Origin: a virus
IMG/VR virus record: IMGVR_UViG_3300024520_000355
Coordinates: 1-30,100 of that record
Strand: one strand, 5' to 3'
DNA length: 30,100 nt
Part shown: positions 17,230 to 23,630 of the stretch, one piece after another
Layout: each line of letters starts with the position of its first letter
Position numbering within the stretch: the first letter of the stretch is position 1
The notes under the pieces: model-generated
What the model saw: only the letters and a program-made list of their open reading frames with translations
Told to the model about the DNA's origin: nothing
Database searches by the model: none
Made by a program: the position numbers and the translations under genes

Positions 17230-17872
17230 TGATGGCCTCCGGGTTTAGTAGAAACTCACCTACTTGGTGCTTTCTCCTGTTGCGCTGCCTCTGCTTCTTG
17301 ATGTGGGTGTCGTTGTCGGAGCGACTGTAATAATGATAGAGAGCCTTGTCGATCCTGTGCTGCGTCTCGAGATCCTGGCGCATCTTCCGCGCCTGCACCA
17401 TGTCGGAACCGCGCCACTTGTCGGGGTACGGGTGCTTCTTCCTAATGTCCGCACGGATCGCCATCAGTTCTCCGGGGTAGCGCCAGAGCAACTTGTTGTC
17501 CCAGTCGTCCCGGTACTCATGCTCGAGGCCCCACTTCACCGTGGCGATGAACTCACCGTCGCGGTACATCGCAGAGTCGAACACGATGCAGTCAACGCCG
17601 TCGTGCTGCTCGATCGCCTCGACCAGAGACGACACGTAGTCATCCGCTGGGAGGTCGTCGTCACCGATCACCGCGATGTACTTCCCGCGGGCGGCGGCGA
17701 CGAGGACGTTCCACTTGCAGCCCACCGACATGCGTAGGTTGTCCACGAGGCCCAGGACCTCGACCCCGGCGGAATCGCCTATCTGCGCGTCCAGGTTCTC
17801 AACCAGTCGCGGAAGGTACTTCCTGACCGTTCCCGGATAGGAGAGTGTCAGAATGGACAGGTCAATAGGCAC
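17222..17872 (-). CDS. GT-A glycosyltransferase (GT2-like)
   Basis: A GTG at 17872 was chosen, giving 216 residues. AGGAG lies eight bases before it, and the protein then begins MPIDLSILTLSY, a normal GT2 first strand. A start at 17926 would add a Ser/Pro-rich tail inside the large terminase frame. The gene still overlaps large terminase by 11 bases. GKYIAVIGDDDLPADDY has the GDDD metal motif at about residues 70-73. The preceding VGCKWNVLVAAARG is the usual lead-in helix. YRDDWDNKLLWRYPGELMAI and the charged C-terminus (KKQRQRNRRKH) follow. It is the first gene of the glycan island, directly coupled to the packaging ATPase gene. Confidence 0.77.
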   Translation of the reverse strand: MPIDLSILTLSYPGTVRKYLPRLVENLDAQIGDSAGVEVLGLVDNLRMSVGCKWNVLVAAARGKYIAVIGDDDLPADDYVSSLVEAIEQHDGVDCIVFDSAMYRDGEFIATVKWGLEHEYRDDWDNKLLWRYPGELMAIRADIRKKHPYPDKWRGSDMVQARKMRQDLETQHRIDKALYHYYSRSDNDTHIKKQRQRNRRKHQVGEFLLNPEAINA

Positions 17873-19433
17873 AGTATCGGCTCCTGCGGGGGGCTTCGTC
17901 ATCGTCCCACTGGTCGAGGAACTCATCGGCCATCATCTCGACAGACGGAGAGAATTCCTGTAGAGCCGAATCGGTCAAACGGGCGACCACATCACCGAGG
18001 TCGTCAAACTTGTTGGTGTTGCGGCCCTTCGGGAGGGGTCGCCAGCCGCGGTTCTGACCGAGGAGCTTCTCAACGAACTCAGGCGGGCAACTCTCGCAGA
18101 TGTAGAATCGCTCGTCCCTGGCAAGGTCGGAAAGCGCCTCGAAACGTACATTCTTCGCACCCGACTGGTAGGAGTTCTTGAACTTGATCCAGTTCAGGCC
18201 GTTCACGCCGTTGCGCTTCACCGCCTCCCTGGTGTCCTGCTCGTAGTCCACCTGGAGGCCGCCGTAGCACTCGATCCCTACCTTATTGCTGCTCCACTTG
18301 TTCATGAAACGGCAGATTTCGTCTAGCCCTGCGCTTCGTCCCCAGGTTTTGCTGAAAGAACCGTCAAGGAGAACTGCGAATTTTCGCTGTCGATCAACGC
18401 ACCAAGCAATGACAGCAGTCGCCCAGTCGTCCTTGCTTCCATCTCCGCGTTTCTGTTCTCCAATTCCAGTCTGAGACCCAACTTTGGCAGGAGCAGGATC
18501 ACTGAGGGTGAAGACGGTTCGCTTGACACTCGCAAGCTCCTTGATCGTGATGTAGTGTTCGCACTCCGAGGCGTTCCACGGCTTCTCTCCGGCCGGCGAC
18601 GGGTCGTTCATCATCTGGAACGCGAAGTCCGATGGCCCCATCTCCTCACGGCGGATCTTAAGTTCCTTCGCCGTGAACAACACCGGGGTACCCTTGTAGT
18701 CAGGCGACCCCTCGGTCTCCAGCGCGGCCCTGACACGGCACTTCCACTGCTTCGACTTCAGCCAGTCGCCCGAAACGTCGTCCATGTCCCAACGGGTAGC
18801 CTTCGCGAGAATCGTCCCGCCAGGGTTCAATACCGGCAAAACGGTGGTCTTGAACCACCTCTTGACCTTCGGCAACCCGGAGTCCTCGATCGTGTTACGG
18901 CCTACGATGTCGTCAGGGTAGATACGATTGACATGCGCCCCGGTGATCTCCGAGTTGGTGGACTTCCCAAGCAACGTCGGCTGCCGGTTGTATGCCGTGC
19001 GCTTCACCGTGAACTGATTCATCTTCAGGAATCTCTTGTTCGACGGGTGAGGCATGATTTCGGGTAGCAAACCTCGAAGTTTCTTGTTCTGGAGGAAGTG
19101 CGTACCGCACTCCTGAACGATCTTCTGGACCTCGTCATCGACGGCGTGGCAGACCAGGATCGTATCGTTCGGGTCGATCAGGATGTCCTGAATGATCTGA
19201 CCAATCTCCACCGTGGTCTTGTAGTGCCCACGAGGCCATAGATCGAGGACACGGGAGGCACCCGAAATGCGCTCACAGTCCATCTCGTCCAACATCGGCT
19301 TGTGGAACTCTTCGGTGAACAGGTCGTAACCCAGGATCTCCGTACACAGGTACCAAAGCGAAGTCTTGGCCTTTTCGAGCTTCTCCGCACGCTCGTAGGC
19401 AGCAAAGGACTTCAACATCGCCGCGGATGGCAT
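17862..19433 (-). CDS. terL: Terminase large subunit (ATPase and nuclease)
   Basis: This 523-residue protein has the two terminase domains. The ATPase carries a deviant Walker A, WPRGHYKTT at 66-74 with Lys72, and a Walker B in IYPDDIV (Asp174, Asp175). KATRWDMDD (about 211-219) follows as the coupling segment. The RNase H-like nuclease has its acidic residues in LSDPAPAK (Asp312), VLLDGSF (Asp357) and KFDDLGDVVAR (Asp477, Asp478, Asp481). It drives DNA into the prohead and cuts the concatemer. The ATG overlaps the stop of a 60-residue gene by one base (TGATG). The following gene is a glycosyltransferase instead of portal, which is unusual. Confidence 0.93.
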   Translation of the reverse strand: MPSAAMLKSFAAYERAEKLEKAKTSLWYLCTEILGYDLFTEEFHKPMLDEMDCERISGASRVLDLWPRGHYKTTVEIGQIIQDILIDPNDTILVCHAVDDEVQKIVQECGTHFLQNKKLRGLLPEIMPHPSNKRFLKMNQFTVKRTAYNRQPTLLGKSTNSEITGAHVNRIYPDDIVGRNTIEDSGLPKVKRWFKTTVLPVLNPGGTILAKATRWDMDDVSGDWLKSKQWKCRVRAALETEGSPDYKGTPVLFTAKELKIRREEMGPSDFAFQMMNDPSPAGEKPWNASECEHYITIKELASVKRTVFTLSDPAPAKVGSQTGIGEQKRGDGSKDDWATAVIAWCVDRQRKFAVLLDGSFSKTWGRSAGLDEICRFMNKWSSNKVGIECYGGLQVDYEQDTREAVKRNGVNGLNWIKFKNSYQSGAKNVRFEALSDLARDERFYICESCPPEFVEKLLGQNRGWRPLPKGRNTNKFDDLGDVVARLTDSALQEFSPSVEMMADEFLDQWDDDEAPRRSRYCAY

Positions 19434-19615
19434 CAGGACTCCTTAGTGAGCCAAACTACCGGGGTGGGATTCTCGTATGGATTCGGGCCATTACCACACA
19501 TCCAGCGACCAGTAGGTGTGTCGTACCATGTGTACTGAGCCACGAAGACATCAAGGATGCGGTCACGTAACTCATGAGACATCTCAGAGTCAGGATCCTT
19601 GAACGCCAGAGCCAT
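19433..19615 (-). CDS. Small unknown protein upstream of large terminase
   Basis: This 60-residue protein is not recognised. It has a helical N-terminal half with acidic and His residues (FKDPDSEMSHELRDRILDVF), then an aromatic half (QYTWYDTPTGRWMCGNGPNP). The start overlaps the preceding basic gene's end by one base and its stop overlaps the large terminase ATG by one base, so it is clearly part of the coupled series. It is not basic, unlike its five upstream neighbours. Function is unknown. Confidence 0.6.
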   Translation of the reverse strand: MALAFKDPDSEMSHELRDRILDVFVAQYTWYDTPTGRWMCGNGPNPYENPTPVVWLTKES

Positions 19616-20031
19616 CAGACCTTTCCCCTCTTCCTGGCTACCTTCGCACTGATCCGACCTAGCTTCTTGGAAAACTTGCGGGAACGCTTATCACCACGGG
19701 CACGGGTCTCGGCTACCGTCTCACCCCTACGAGCCTTCACGCGCACGTAATCACCAGTGGTGAACGCAGCCTTCGCTGCCTGCGGAGGAGTCAGTCGGGT
19801 CAGTTTGCCGGTCGTGGCACTCTTCCGTATCGTAGGCACCACCGCGACATCCGTTCGGCCCTTGCGACCCTTCACGTCGAACGTAGCCGACCGCACCGAA
19901 GACCTCGTACCGTCAGGATTGGCAATCCCGCCCGTACCAGATCTCGCACCCGCCAACGCACGCTTGCCAAACGTCGTGTGCTTGAACTTCTTGCGGCCGA
20001 TGCGCTTGGCCTTGGATGCACTCCGTGCCAC
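19615..20031 (-). CDS. Basic protein with RKRGKV tail
   Basis: This 138-residue protein has 40 Lys or Arg (about 29%) and few acidic residues. It starts at GTG 20031, overlapping the previous TAG by one base. The sequence is Gly/Ser-rich early on (RALAGARSGTGGIANPDGT). It then contains RRGETVAETRAR, a segment shared in form with the 105-residue member of the cluster. It ends ARKRGKV, close to the GRKKGKV of its two upstream neighbours. Nucleic-acid binding is likely from composition. Possible roles are DNA condensation in the head, histone-like activity or binding of packaging RNA, but none is shown. Confidence 0.65.
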   Translation of the reverse strand: MARSASKAKRIGRKKFKHTTFGKRALAGARSGTGGIANPDGTRSSVRSATFDVKGRKGRTDVAVVPTIRKSATTGKLTRLTPPQAAKAAFTTGDYVRVKARRGETVAETRARGDKRSRKFSKKLGRISAKVARKRGKV

Positions 20032-20243
20032 TACACCTTCCCCTTCTTACGACCCTTGTGCTTGTTGACGGTGCGAAGAAACTTCTTCTCTGCGGTGACT
20101 AACTGGCTCTTTTTCATGTTGATGTGCGCTTGGATACCCTGCGATCTTGCGAACTTCAGTTCCTCACGCTTCTTACGTAGTACACGCCGAGCATGAACGA
20201 CGGCATCATCAAACGCAGCCCTGACTTTCACTTTAGTAGCCAT
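20031..20243 (-). CDS. Basic protein with GRKKGKV tail
   Basis: This 70-residue protein is about 31% Lys or Arg (22 of 70). It is probably mostly one long helix (HARRVLRKKREELKFARSQG, NMKKSQLVTAEKKFLRTVNK) that ends in KGRKKGKV. The coding sequence for that tail lies in a 21-base direct repeat shared exactly with the next gene (20035-20055 and 20247-20267). The ATG overlaps the preceding TGA by one base. It is likely a nucleic-acid-binding or internal virion protein, but no family is recognised. Confidence 0.62.
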   Translation of the reverse strand: MATKVKVRAAFDDAVVHARRVLRKKREELKFARSQGIQAHINMKKSQLVTAEKKFLRTVNKHKGRKKGKV

Positions 20244-20485
20244 CAGACCTTCCCCTTCTTACGACCCAAGACGCGGTTGTTCTCTCGCAAAAACTGCTTG
20301 TTCAGAATGTCCAGATCAGCCGTGTGCTGCTTCACCGCCTTCACGTCACCACGACGCCTAGCATCAGCACGCATCTTACGGGTCGAACTCAAACTGTTGC
20401 GGATGAACTTGATACCCGCGTGGGTCTTGCGGTCGGGACGGGCAACCCGAGGACGTGCAGGACGCTTCCTTGCAGTCGGCATCAC
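20243..20485 (-). CDS. Basic protein with GRKKGKV tail
   Basis: This 80-residue protein has 25 Lys or Arg (31%). The N-terminus is a Pro/Arg tract (TARKRPARPRVARPDRK) and the rest is a basic helix (IKFIRNSLSSTRKMRADARR) ending LGRKKGKV. It shares this C-terminal tail, at both DNA and protein level, with the 70-residue neighbour. The start overlaps the previous gene by four bases; two ATGs in tandem are possible starts. Function is unknown; the composition suggests nucleic-acid binding. Confidence 0.62.
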   Translation of the reverse strand: MMPTARKRPARPRVARPDRKTHAGIKFIRNSLSSTRKMRADARRRGDVKAVKQHTADLDILNKQFLRENNRVLGRKKGKV

Positions 20486-20868
20486 TTCTTACTCTTCACT
20501 TTGCCACGGTACGACTTCTCGTACCCCTCAGTGCCGTAGAGAGTGCCGCCTAGGGGACCAGATTGGACCCCTTTATTGAGGAGTGCGCGTTTCTTCGCGT
20601 GGGCCTTCCCCGCAGCAGTCTTTGCGTACTTCGCCTCGACCGATCGCGCTGCACGACCCTGACGCTCACCAAGACGGGCCTCGTCACGGGCGTAGGAGTT
20701 GATGAGCTTCTGACGGCCCAGCGACTTGGCCTGAGCCTCACTCATCAGCGTGAGACCGGAACCCATCTTCTGCTTCGACCCACCACGAGCAGCGGTGGCC
20801 TTCAGGGTGCGAATGGGCTTTCTTGTGACACGACCAGCCTTCTTCTTGGCTACTTTTCTCGGCATCAC
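20482..20868 (-). CDS. Basic Lys/Arg/Ala-rich protein
   Basis: This 128-residue protein is rich in Lys, Arg, Ala and Gly. It opens MMPRKVAKKKAGRVTRKP and ends YRGKVKSKK. The middle has a helical section with few acidic residues (AKSLGRQKLINSYARDEARL, AARSVEAKYAKTAAGKAHAK). Its tail contains GKV but differs from the GRKKGKV ending of its neighbours. It overlaps the preceding gene by four bases and the next by four. It belongs to the basic cluster by composition and position, with no recognised family. Confidence 0.62.
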   Translation of the reverse strand: MMPRKVAKKKAGRVTRKPIRTLKATAARGGSKQKMGSGLTLMSEAQAKSLGRQKLINSYARDEARLGERQGRAARSVEAKYAKTAAGKAHAKKRALLNKGVQSGPLGGTLYGTEGYEKSYRGKVKSKK

Positions 20869-21182
20869 TTCACCTTCTTGCGGCGGATCGTACCACCCTC
20901 GTCCAACAACACGTTCTCCTGATTCTGACGGTCCTGGAACTGCTTCCTGGTAGGAGGAGGGGTACGCTTCATGCGGGCATGGAAAGCCGCAACCGTCTCG
21001 CCTACCTTCCTCACACCTCGCTTCACAGCACGATTGAACGGATCGTTGGCCCCAGAAGTAGTCTTCGGGGTACCTCGCACCAATCGCTTCTTCTTACCAG
21101 GGGCATGGAGGGGTGTCCCAGTCTTCAAAGCATAGGCCCGAGCTATACTCTTGGACCTCGTTCCGGTCTTCTTGGCCGCCAT
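20865..21182 (-). CDS. Basic protein, first of the basic cluster
   Basis: This 105-residue protein is Lys/Arg-rich (KKTGTRSKSIARAYALKTG, APGKKKRLVRGTPKTT) with a C-terminal half containing KVGETVAAFHARMKR. That segment has the same GETVA-x3-AR form as RRGETVAETRAR in the 138-residue member, suggesting duplication. The end is TIRRKKVK. A 55-base gap separates it from the preceding gene, the largest gap between 19433 and 21911, so it may have its own translation signal. Function is unknown. Confidence 0.62.
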   Translation of the reverse strand: MAAKKTGTRSKSIARAYALKTGTPLHAPGKKKRLVRGTPKTTSGANDPFNRAVKRGVRKVGETVAAFHARMKRTPPPTRKQFQDRQNQENVLLDEGGTIRRKKVK

Positions 21183-21237
21183 CAGCTACTCCTTGCAGAT
21201 CAAGCAGTTCGCTACCGTGCAACCTCGTATTGGCCCA

Positions 21238-21453
21238 TCAGGAAGTCCCGCGGATGATTCGCTGGTACATGTTGGAGGCAATACGAGACCAGTATTCCTT
21301 CTCGGTTAGGAGTTCCTGAGTGATTGGATCGTAGAAGTCCTTGGAGACGGTATCTAATCCCGAATCTACCTGAAATTTCCGGGAGGGATCTAATGAATAG
21401 TCTTGGGTGCGGGATGGGGCCATCCCCCCCGGGCTACCTGGGTCCTCAGTCAC
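21238..21453 (-). CDS. Small unknown protein after small terminase
   Basis: A GTG at 21453 was chosen. It overlaps the small terminase stop by four bases (GTGA) and has a GGAGAGGAGAGG purine run just upstream. This gives 71 residues. An earlier start at 21486 would lie deeper within the terminase gene. The sequence has a disordered first part (EDPGSPGGMAPSRTQDYS) and then a segment with SRKFQVDSGLDTVSKDFYDP and EYWSRIASNMYQRI. No family was recognised. It lies between the small terminase gene and the basic-protein cluster. Confidence 0.55.
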   Translation of the reverse strand: MTEDPGSPGGMAPSRTQDYSLDPSRKFQVDSGLDTVSKDFYDPITQELLTEKEYWSRIASNMYQRIIRGTS

Positions 21454-21911
21454 GGCCTCTCCTCTCCAGCCTTGCAAGCATCCCACCCTTTCCGAGTAGC
21501 AAGCAGCAAGGCACGGTCAAGGAACGCAGCGAACCTGTTGGGTGTCTCAGTGTCCTCTGTCCCGATACCCAAGTCAACTGCCAGCCGTTCCGCTTCGAAC
21601 GCAACCTTGACTAGCCCACCCACTTCAATCGGGGTGAGTTCTTGACTCGCAGTGTCCTCTAGTTTGGATAGCAGTTTGCGCCGGGCCGACTGGATCTTAC
21701 GTAGATCGCCCCGGGCTTTATCCAGGTGTCGCGCTTTCCTACGCTCCACGGCCTTTTCAACGTCCGGAAGGGTCAAGATCTCATGGGCCGCTTGTTTGGA
21801 CACCCCGAGTCTCCGCGCAACCTCTGATTGATTCCCGTTAACCTCAGGCATAGCAGCAGTTACGACGTATCGCTGCCTTGTAGGTGTCAACCCTTGTAGC
21901 TCCGGGCTCAT
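21450..21911 (-). CDS. terS: Terminase small subunit-like, HTH protein
   Basis: This 153-residue protein has an N-terminal helix-turn-helix, NQSEVARRLGVSKQAAHEIL at about residues 27-46, of the type used by terminase small subunits to bind packaging sites. A long charged helix (VERRKARHLDKARGDLRKIQ) and a second helical part follow, fitting oligomerisation. It is the first gene of the late operon and its ATG at 21911 faces the divergent control region. No strong ribosome binding site lies upstream. If the candidate leftward promoter is used, the transcript would start very near this ATG. A transcription regulator of the late operon is an alternative. Confidence 0.7.
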   Translation of the reverse strand: MSPELQGLTPTRQRYVVTAAMPEVNGNQSEVARRLGVSKQAAHEILTLPDVEKAVERRKARHLDKARGDLRKIQSARRKLLSKLEDTASQELTPIEVGGLVKVAFEAERLAVDLGIGTEDTETPNRFAAFLDRALLLATRKGWDACKAGEERP

Positions 21912-21918
21912 GATCTAA

Positions 21919-21948
21919 CTTCTATCATGCTCTTACGGGTTAGGTCAA
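21919..21948 (-). promoter_or_regulatory. Weak candidate leftward promoter for late operon
   Basis: On the minus strand TTGACC (21948-21943) and TAGAAG (21924-21919) are 18 bases apart. The -35 is good and the -10 is 4 of 6. Transcription would start about at the ATG of the small terminase gene, giving an almost leaderless message, which weakens the case. Late expression might instead use a promoter elsewhere or a phage activator. Confidence 0.28.
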
Positions 21949-22185
21949 GGGGAACACTGGACAAAGAAAAAAAAGGCAAAAAAAAGAAATGCTTACAGGA
22001 GATCCCGTCACTGTGTTCCGGGTAGGGAAGGGAAGGCTACACCTGTTTTCGAAGAAACTTTCAACTCTTTTCGAATAGGTTGCAACTGCGAGGTTTTTTC
22101 CGCAATGTTTCTCTTGACTAACATTCTGGCCCATGCATCTATCTGACAGTTTCCCGCTGTCCCGTGGATTCCCTGAAGAGTCTAC

Positions 22186-22214
22186 TTGACTCCTAGGCTA
22201 GCGTACCGTAGATT
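22186..22214 (+). promoter_or_regulatory. Sigma70-like promoter for the plus-strand cassette
   Basis: TTGACT at 22186-22191 and TAGATT at 22209-22214 are separated by exactly 17 bases. Expected start of transcription is near 22220, about 50 bases before the ATG at 22269, with the ribosome binding site ACGGAGG in between. This is the best promoter seen in the window and would drive 22269-25050 with host RNA polymerase. Confidence 0.6.
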
Positions 22215-22268
22215 AGAGGCGTGTCAGACAAAACAGCTGGATCGACTAACCCAACGGAGGATAGGAAC

Positions 22269-22475
22269 ATGAAAACCAAAAAGACGGTTTGCCCCAATTG
22301 CAAGCAGTGGCAAGACCCCGATTGCCTCAATGAGTGCATCAAGCGGGGTTTCGCCCCTGACCCGGCTGGGTATCGGCCGTCGAATTACGGCGGGTGCACC
22401 GCCCAATGCGGGTGCCATGTTGGTCGCCACTGCGATTGCACCCCGCCAGCCACACTGGCCGGGGACAACATCTAA
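22269..22475 (+). CDS. Small Cys-rich protein, probable zinc binding
   Basis: This 68-residue protein starts at ATG 22269, with ACGGAGG placed eight bases or so upstream. A GTG at 22221 in frame would be at the predicted transcription start, so is unlikely. It has nine Cys, including CPNC at 8-11, Cys19, Cys23, Cys43, Cys47, Cys49, Cys55 and Cys57, with His50 and His54. Two small metal sites are plausible. It is the first gene of the plus-strand cassette. It is probably made early and may contact a host factor, but the function is unknown. Confidence 0.65.
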   Translation: MKTKKTVCPNCKQWQDPDCLNECIKRGFAPDPAGYRPSNYGGCTAQCGCHVGRHCDCTPPATLAGDNI

Positions 22476-22490
22476 ACGGAGGATAGGACC

Positions 22491-22886
22491 ATGAAAGACA
22501 AGCTCTACAGAAAGCTAGCAATCGCGATTGACGCCCGCACCCGATGCGACGACAACCGGCATTCCGAATGTGAGCAAATCTGGTGCTCTCGCATCGAAAA
22601 GGTCGCAAAAGACAAGCTCCCTAGCGGGTCCGGTTTCGACAATGGGACCACGGTTGACCTTGACCGTTCCACGGGCGAATTGCTCGTTCTTGATACCTCG
22701 TTCCATCATATGAACGAAAACGGATACTACGACGGCTGGACGGAGCATACCGTCCGTGTTCGCCCGTCTCTGATCCACGGTACCACCATGACCGTATCGG
22801 GCCAGAACAGGAACGATATCAAAGACTACATCGTGGAATGCCTCGATTCGATCCTGAACGAACAGTACGAATGGGATCCCGAATGA
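22491..22886 (+). CDS. Unknown phage protein
   Basis: This 131-residue protein is preceded by AAACGGAGGATAGGACC, nearly the same leader as the gene before it. It has an N-terminal helix with a few Cys (TRCDDNRHSECEQIWCSRIE). Then come a beta-rich part (FDNGTTVDLDRSTGELLVLD, HTVRVRPSLIHGTTMTVSG) and a C-terminal helix (DIKDYIVECLDSILNEQYEW). The look is of a small folded phage accessory protein. No family or catalytic motif was recognised. It overlaps the next gene by four bases (ATGA). Confidence 0.65.
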   Translation: MKDKLYRKLAIAIDARTRCDDNRHSECEQIWCSRIEKVAKDKLPSGSGFDNGTTVDLDRSTGELLVLDTSFHHMNENGYYDGWTEHTVRVRPSLIHGTTMTVSGQNRNDIKDYIVECLDSILNEQYEWDPE

Positions 22887-23074
22887 CCAACCACCGTCAA
22901 GACTACCGGCGCAAGGCCGACCGGGAGCTTACCGCTACCCGCGCTGAGGCTGTCCGCCTTCTAAACGAACAGTCCAGGATCCTACGGACAATGTATTGCT
23001 ATCTGCGGGATCGCGAGGGGCTGATAATCCAGCTAGAACAGCAAATTTCCGAATTGAAACGGAGGGCAACATGA
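22883..23074 (+). CDS. Small coiled-coil protein
   Basis: ATG at 22883 overlaps the preceding stop by four bases (ATGA), so the 63-residue form is preferred over a longer frame that begins inside the upstream gene. The protein is a charged, continuous helix (YRRKADRELTATRAEAVRLL, GLIIQLEQQISELKRRAT) with heptad-like Leu/Ile spacing. It probably self-associates or binds another helix. No family was recognised. Its end overlaps the next Cys-rich gene by four bases. Confidence 0.58.
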   Translation: MTNHRQDYRRKADRELTATRAEAVRLLNEQSRILRTMYCYLRDREGLIIQLEQQISELKRRAT

Positions 23075-23394
23075 ACAGCAAAGAAAAGGCCGATCTCGAC
23101 CGGCACATTACCGGCAATCACGGTGAGGACTCCGTGCACCCGGACCCGGTTGGCTGCGATCAGTGCGAAGTCGCCACAATATGCGGGACTGCGTGCCATG
23201 AAACCGGGTGCCCTAACTCGTGGAAAAGTCCCATTACCGGGAAGGGCTATCCCGCGCCTTGCTGGGAATGTGGATGCAACTTCATCCCGGAAGAACGCCC
23301 GCACAAGTATTCCGTCTGCCAGGGGTGCATTGAGGGAATGGAATTCGACCACGAAGATTCGTACCAGTCGAGCGAAACGATCGATCCGAATTGA
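23071..23394 (+). CDS. Cys-rich protein with HETGCPN motif, zinc ribbon-like
   Basis: ATG at 23071 follows AAACGGAGGGCAAC and overlaps the coiled-coil gene's stop, giving 107 residues. There are four Cys groups: CDQC at 29-32, CHETGC at 42-47, CWECGC at 64-69 and CQGC at 83-86, with aromatic residues between. These are set up for two or three zinc ribbons. CHETGCPN is a phrase met in small phage proteins of unknown role. It may bind nucleic acid or act as a host-factor adaptor. It has no enzyme motif. Confidence 0.65.
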   Translation: MNSKEKADLDRHITGNHGEDSVHPDPVGCDQCEVATICGTACHETGCPNSWKSPITGKGYPAPCWECGCNFIPEERPHKYSVCQGCIEGMEFDHEDSYQSSETIDPN

Positions 23395-23407
23395 AACGGG
23401 GGGCATC

Positions 23408-23593
23408 ATGAGCTACGGACGAAAAGAGTATGCGAAACCCTACGGAAACAGTGCGCTGCGGGCCGCCACCAGCCGCAACCCTCGAAACCTACCCTGCCCT
23501 ACGTGCAAGGAACCGGACCGGCTCACTCCCGCCGACAAGGCCAAGGGCTATCAGTGCGATAGCTGCGCGAACGCCGAAGAGGGGTGCTTCTAG
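23408..23593 (+). CDS. Small zinc-ribbon protein
   Basis: This 61-residue protein starts at ATG 23408, preceded by AAACGGGGGGCATC. It has one clear ribbon, CPTC at 30-33 and CDSC at 50-53, with DRLTPADKAKGYQ between them. The N-terminal part is basic and Tyr/Arg-rich (RKEYAKPYGNSALRAATSRN). The pattern fits small phage proteins often found beside replication genes. DNA or RNA binding is likely but not shown. It lies before the sliding-clamp gene with a 37-base gap. Confidence 0.65.
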   Translation: MSYGRKEYAKPYGNSALRAATSRNPRNLPCPTCKEPDRLTPADKAKGYQCDSCANAEEGCF

Positions 23594-23600
23594 CTTAACC

Positions 23601-23615
23601 GTACCGTAAAGGTAC
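23601..23615 (+). other. Small hairpin before the clamp gene
   Basis: GTACC (23601-23605) pairs with GGTAC (23611-23615) over a five-base loop, ending just before the ACGGAGG ribosome binding site of the clamp gene. The stem is short. It could modulate translation of the clamp, but there is no independent support. Confidence 0.3.
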
Positions 23616-23630
23616 AGAACGGAGGATGAT

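Larger units (their letters stand above)
21912..22268. other. Divergent control region between late and plus-strand operons
   Basis: This 357-base stretch has no convincing gene. It holds, from left to right: a weak leftward promoter; two runs of eight or more A within 21965-21987; TTTTCGAA copies at 22046 and 22068 whose TTCGAA cores are 22 bases apart; a GAAACTTTC palindrome between them (22054-22062); a TTGACT at 22114 without a good -10; and the strong rightward promoter at 22186-22214. The spacing of the TTCGAA copies is near two helical turns and could be an operator. Confidence 0.5.

Noticed and set aside
22114-22142. Second TTGACT as a rightward promoter
   Set aside because: No good -10 at 16-18 bases; only a weak ATCTAT.
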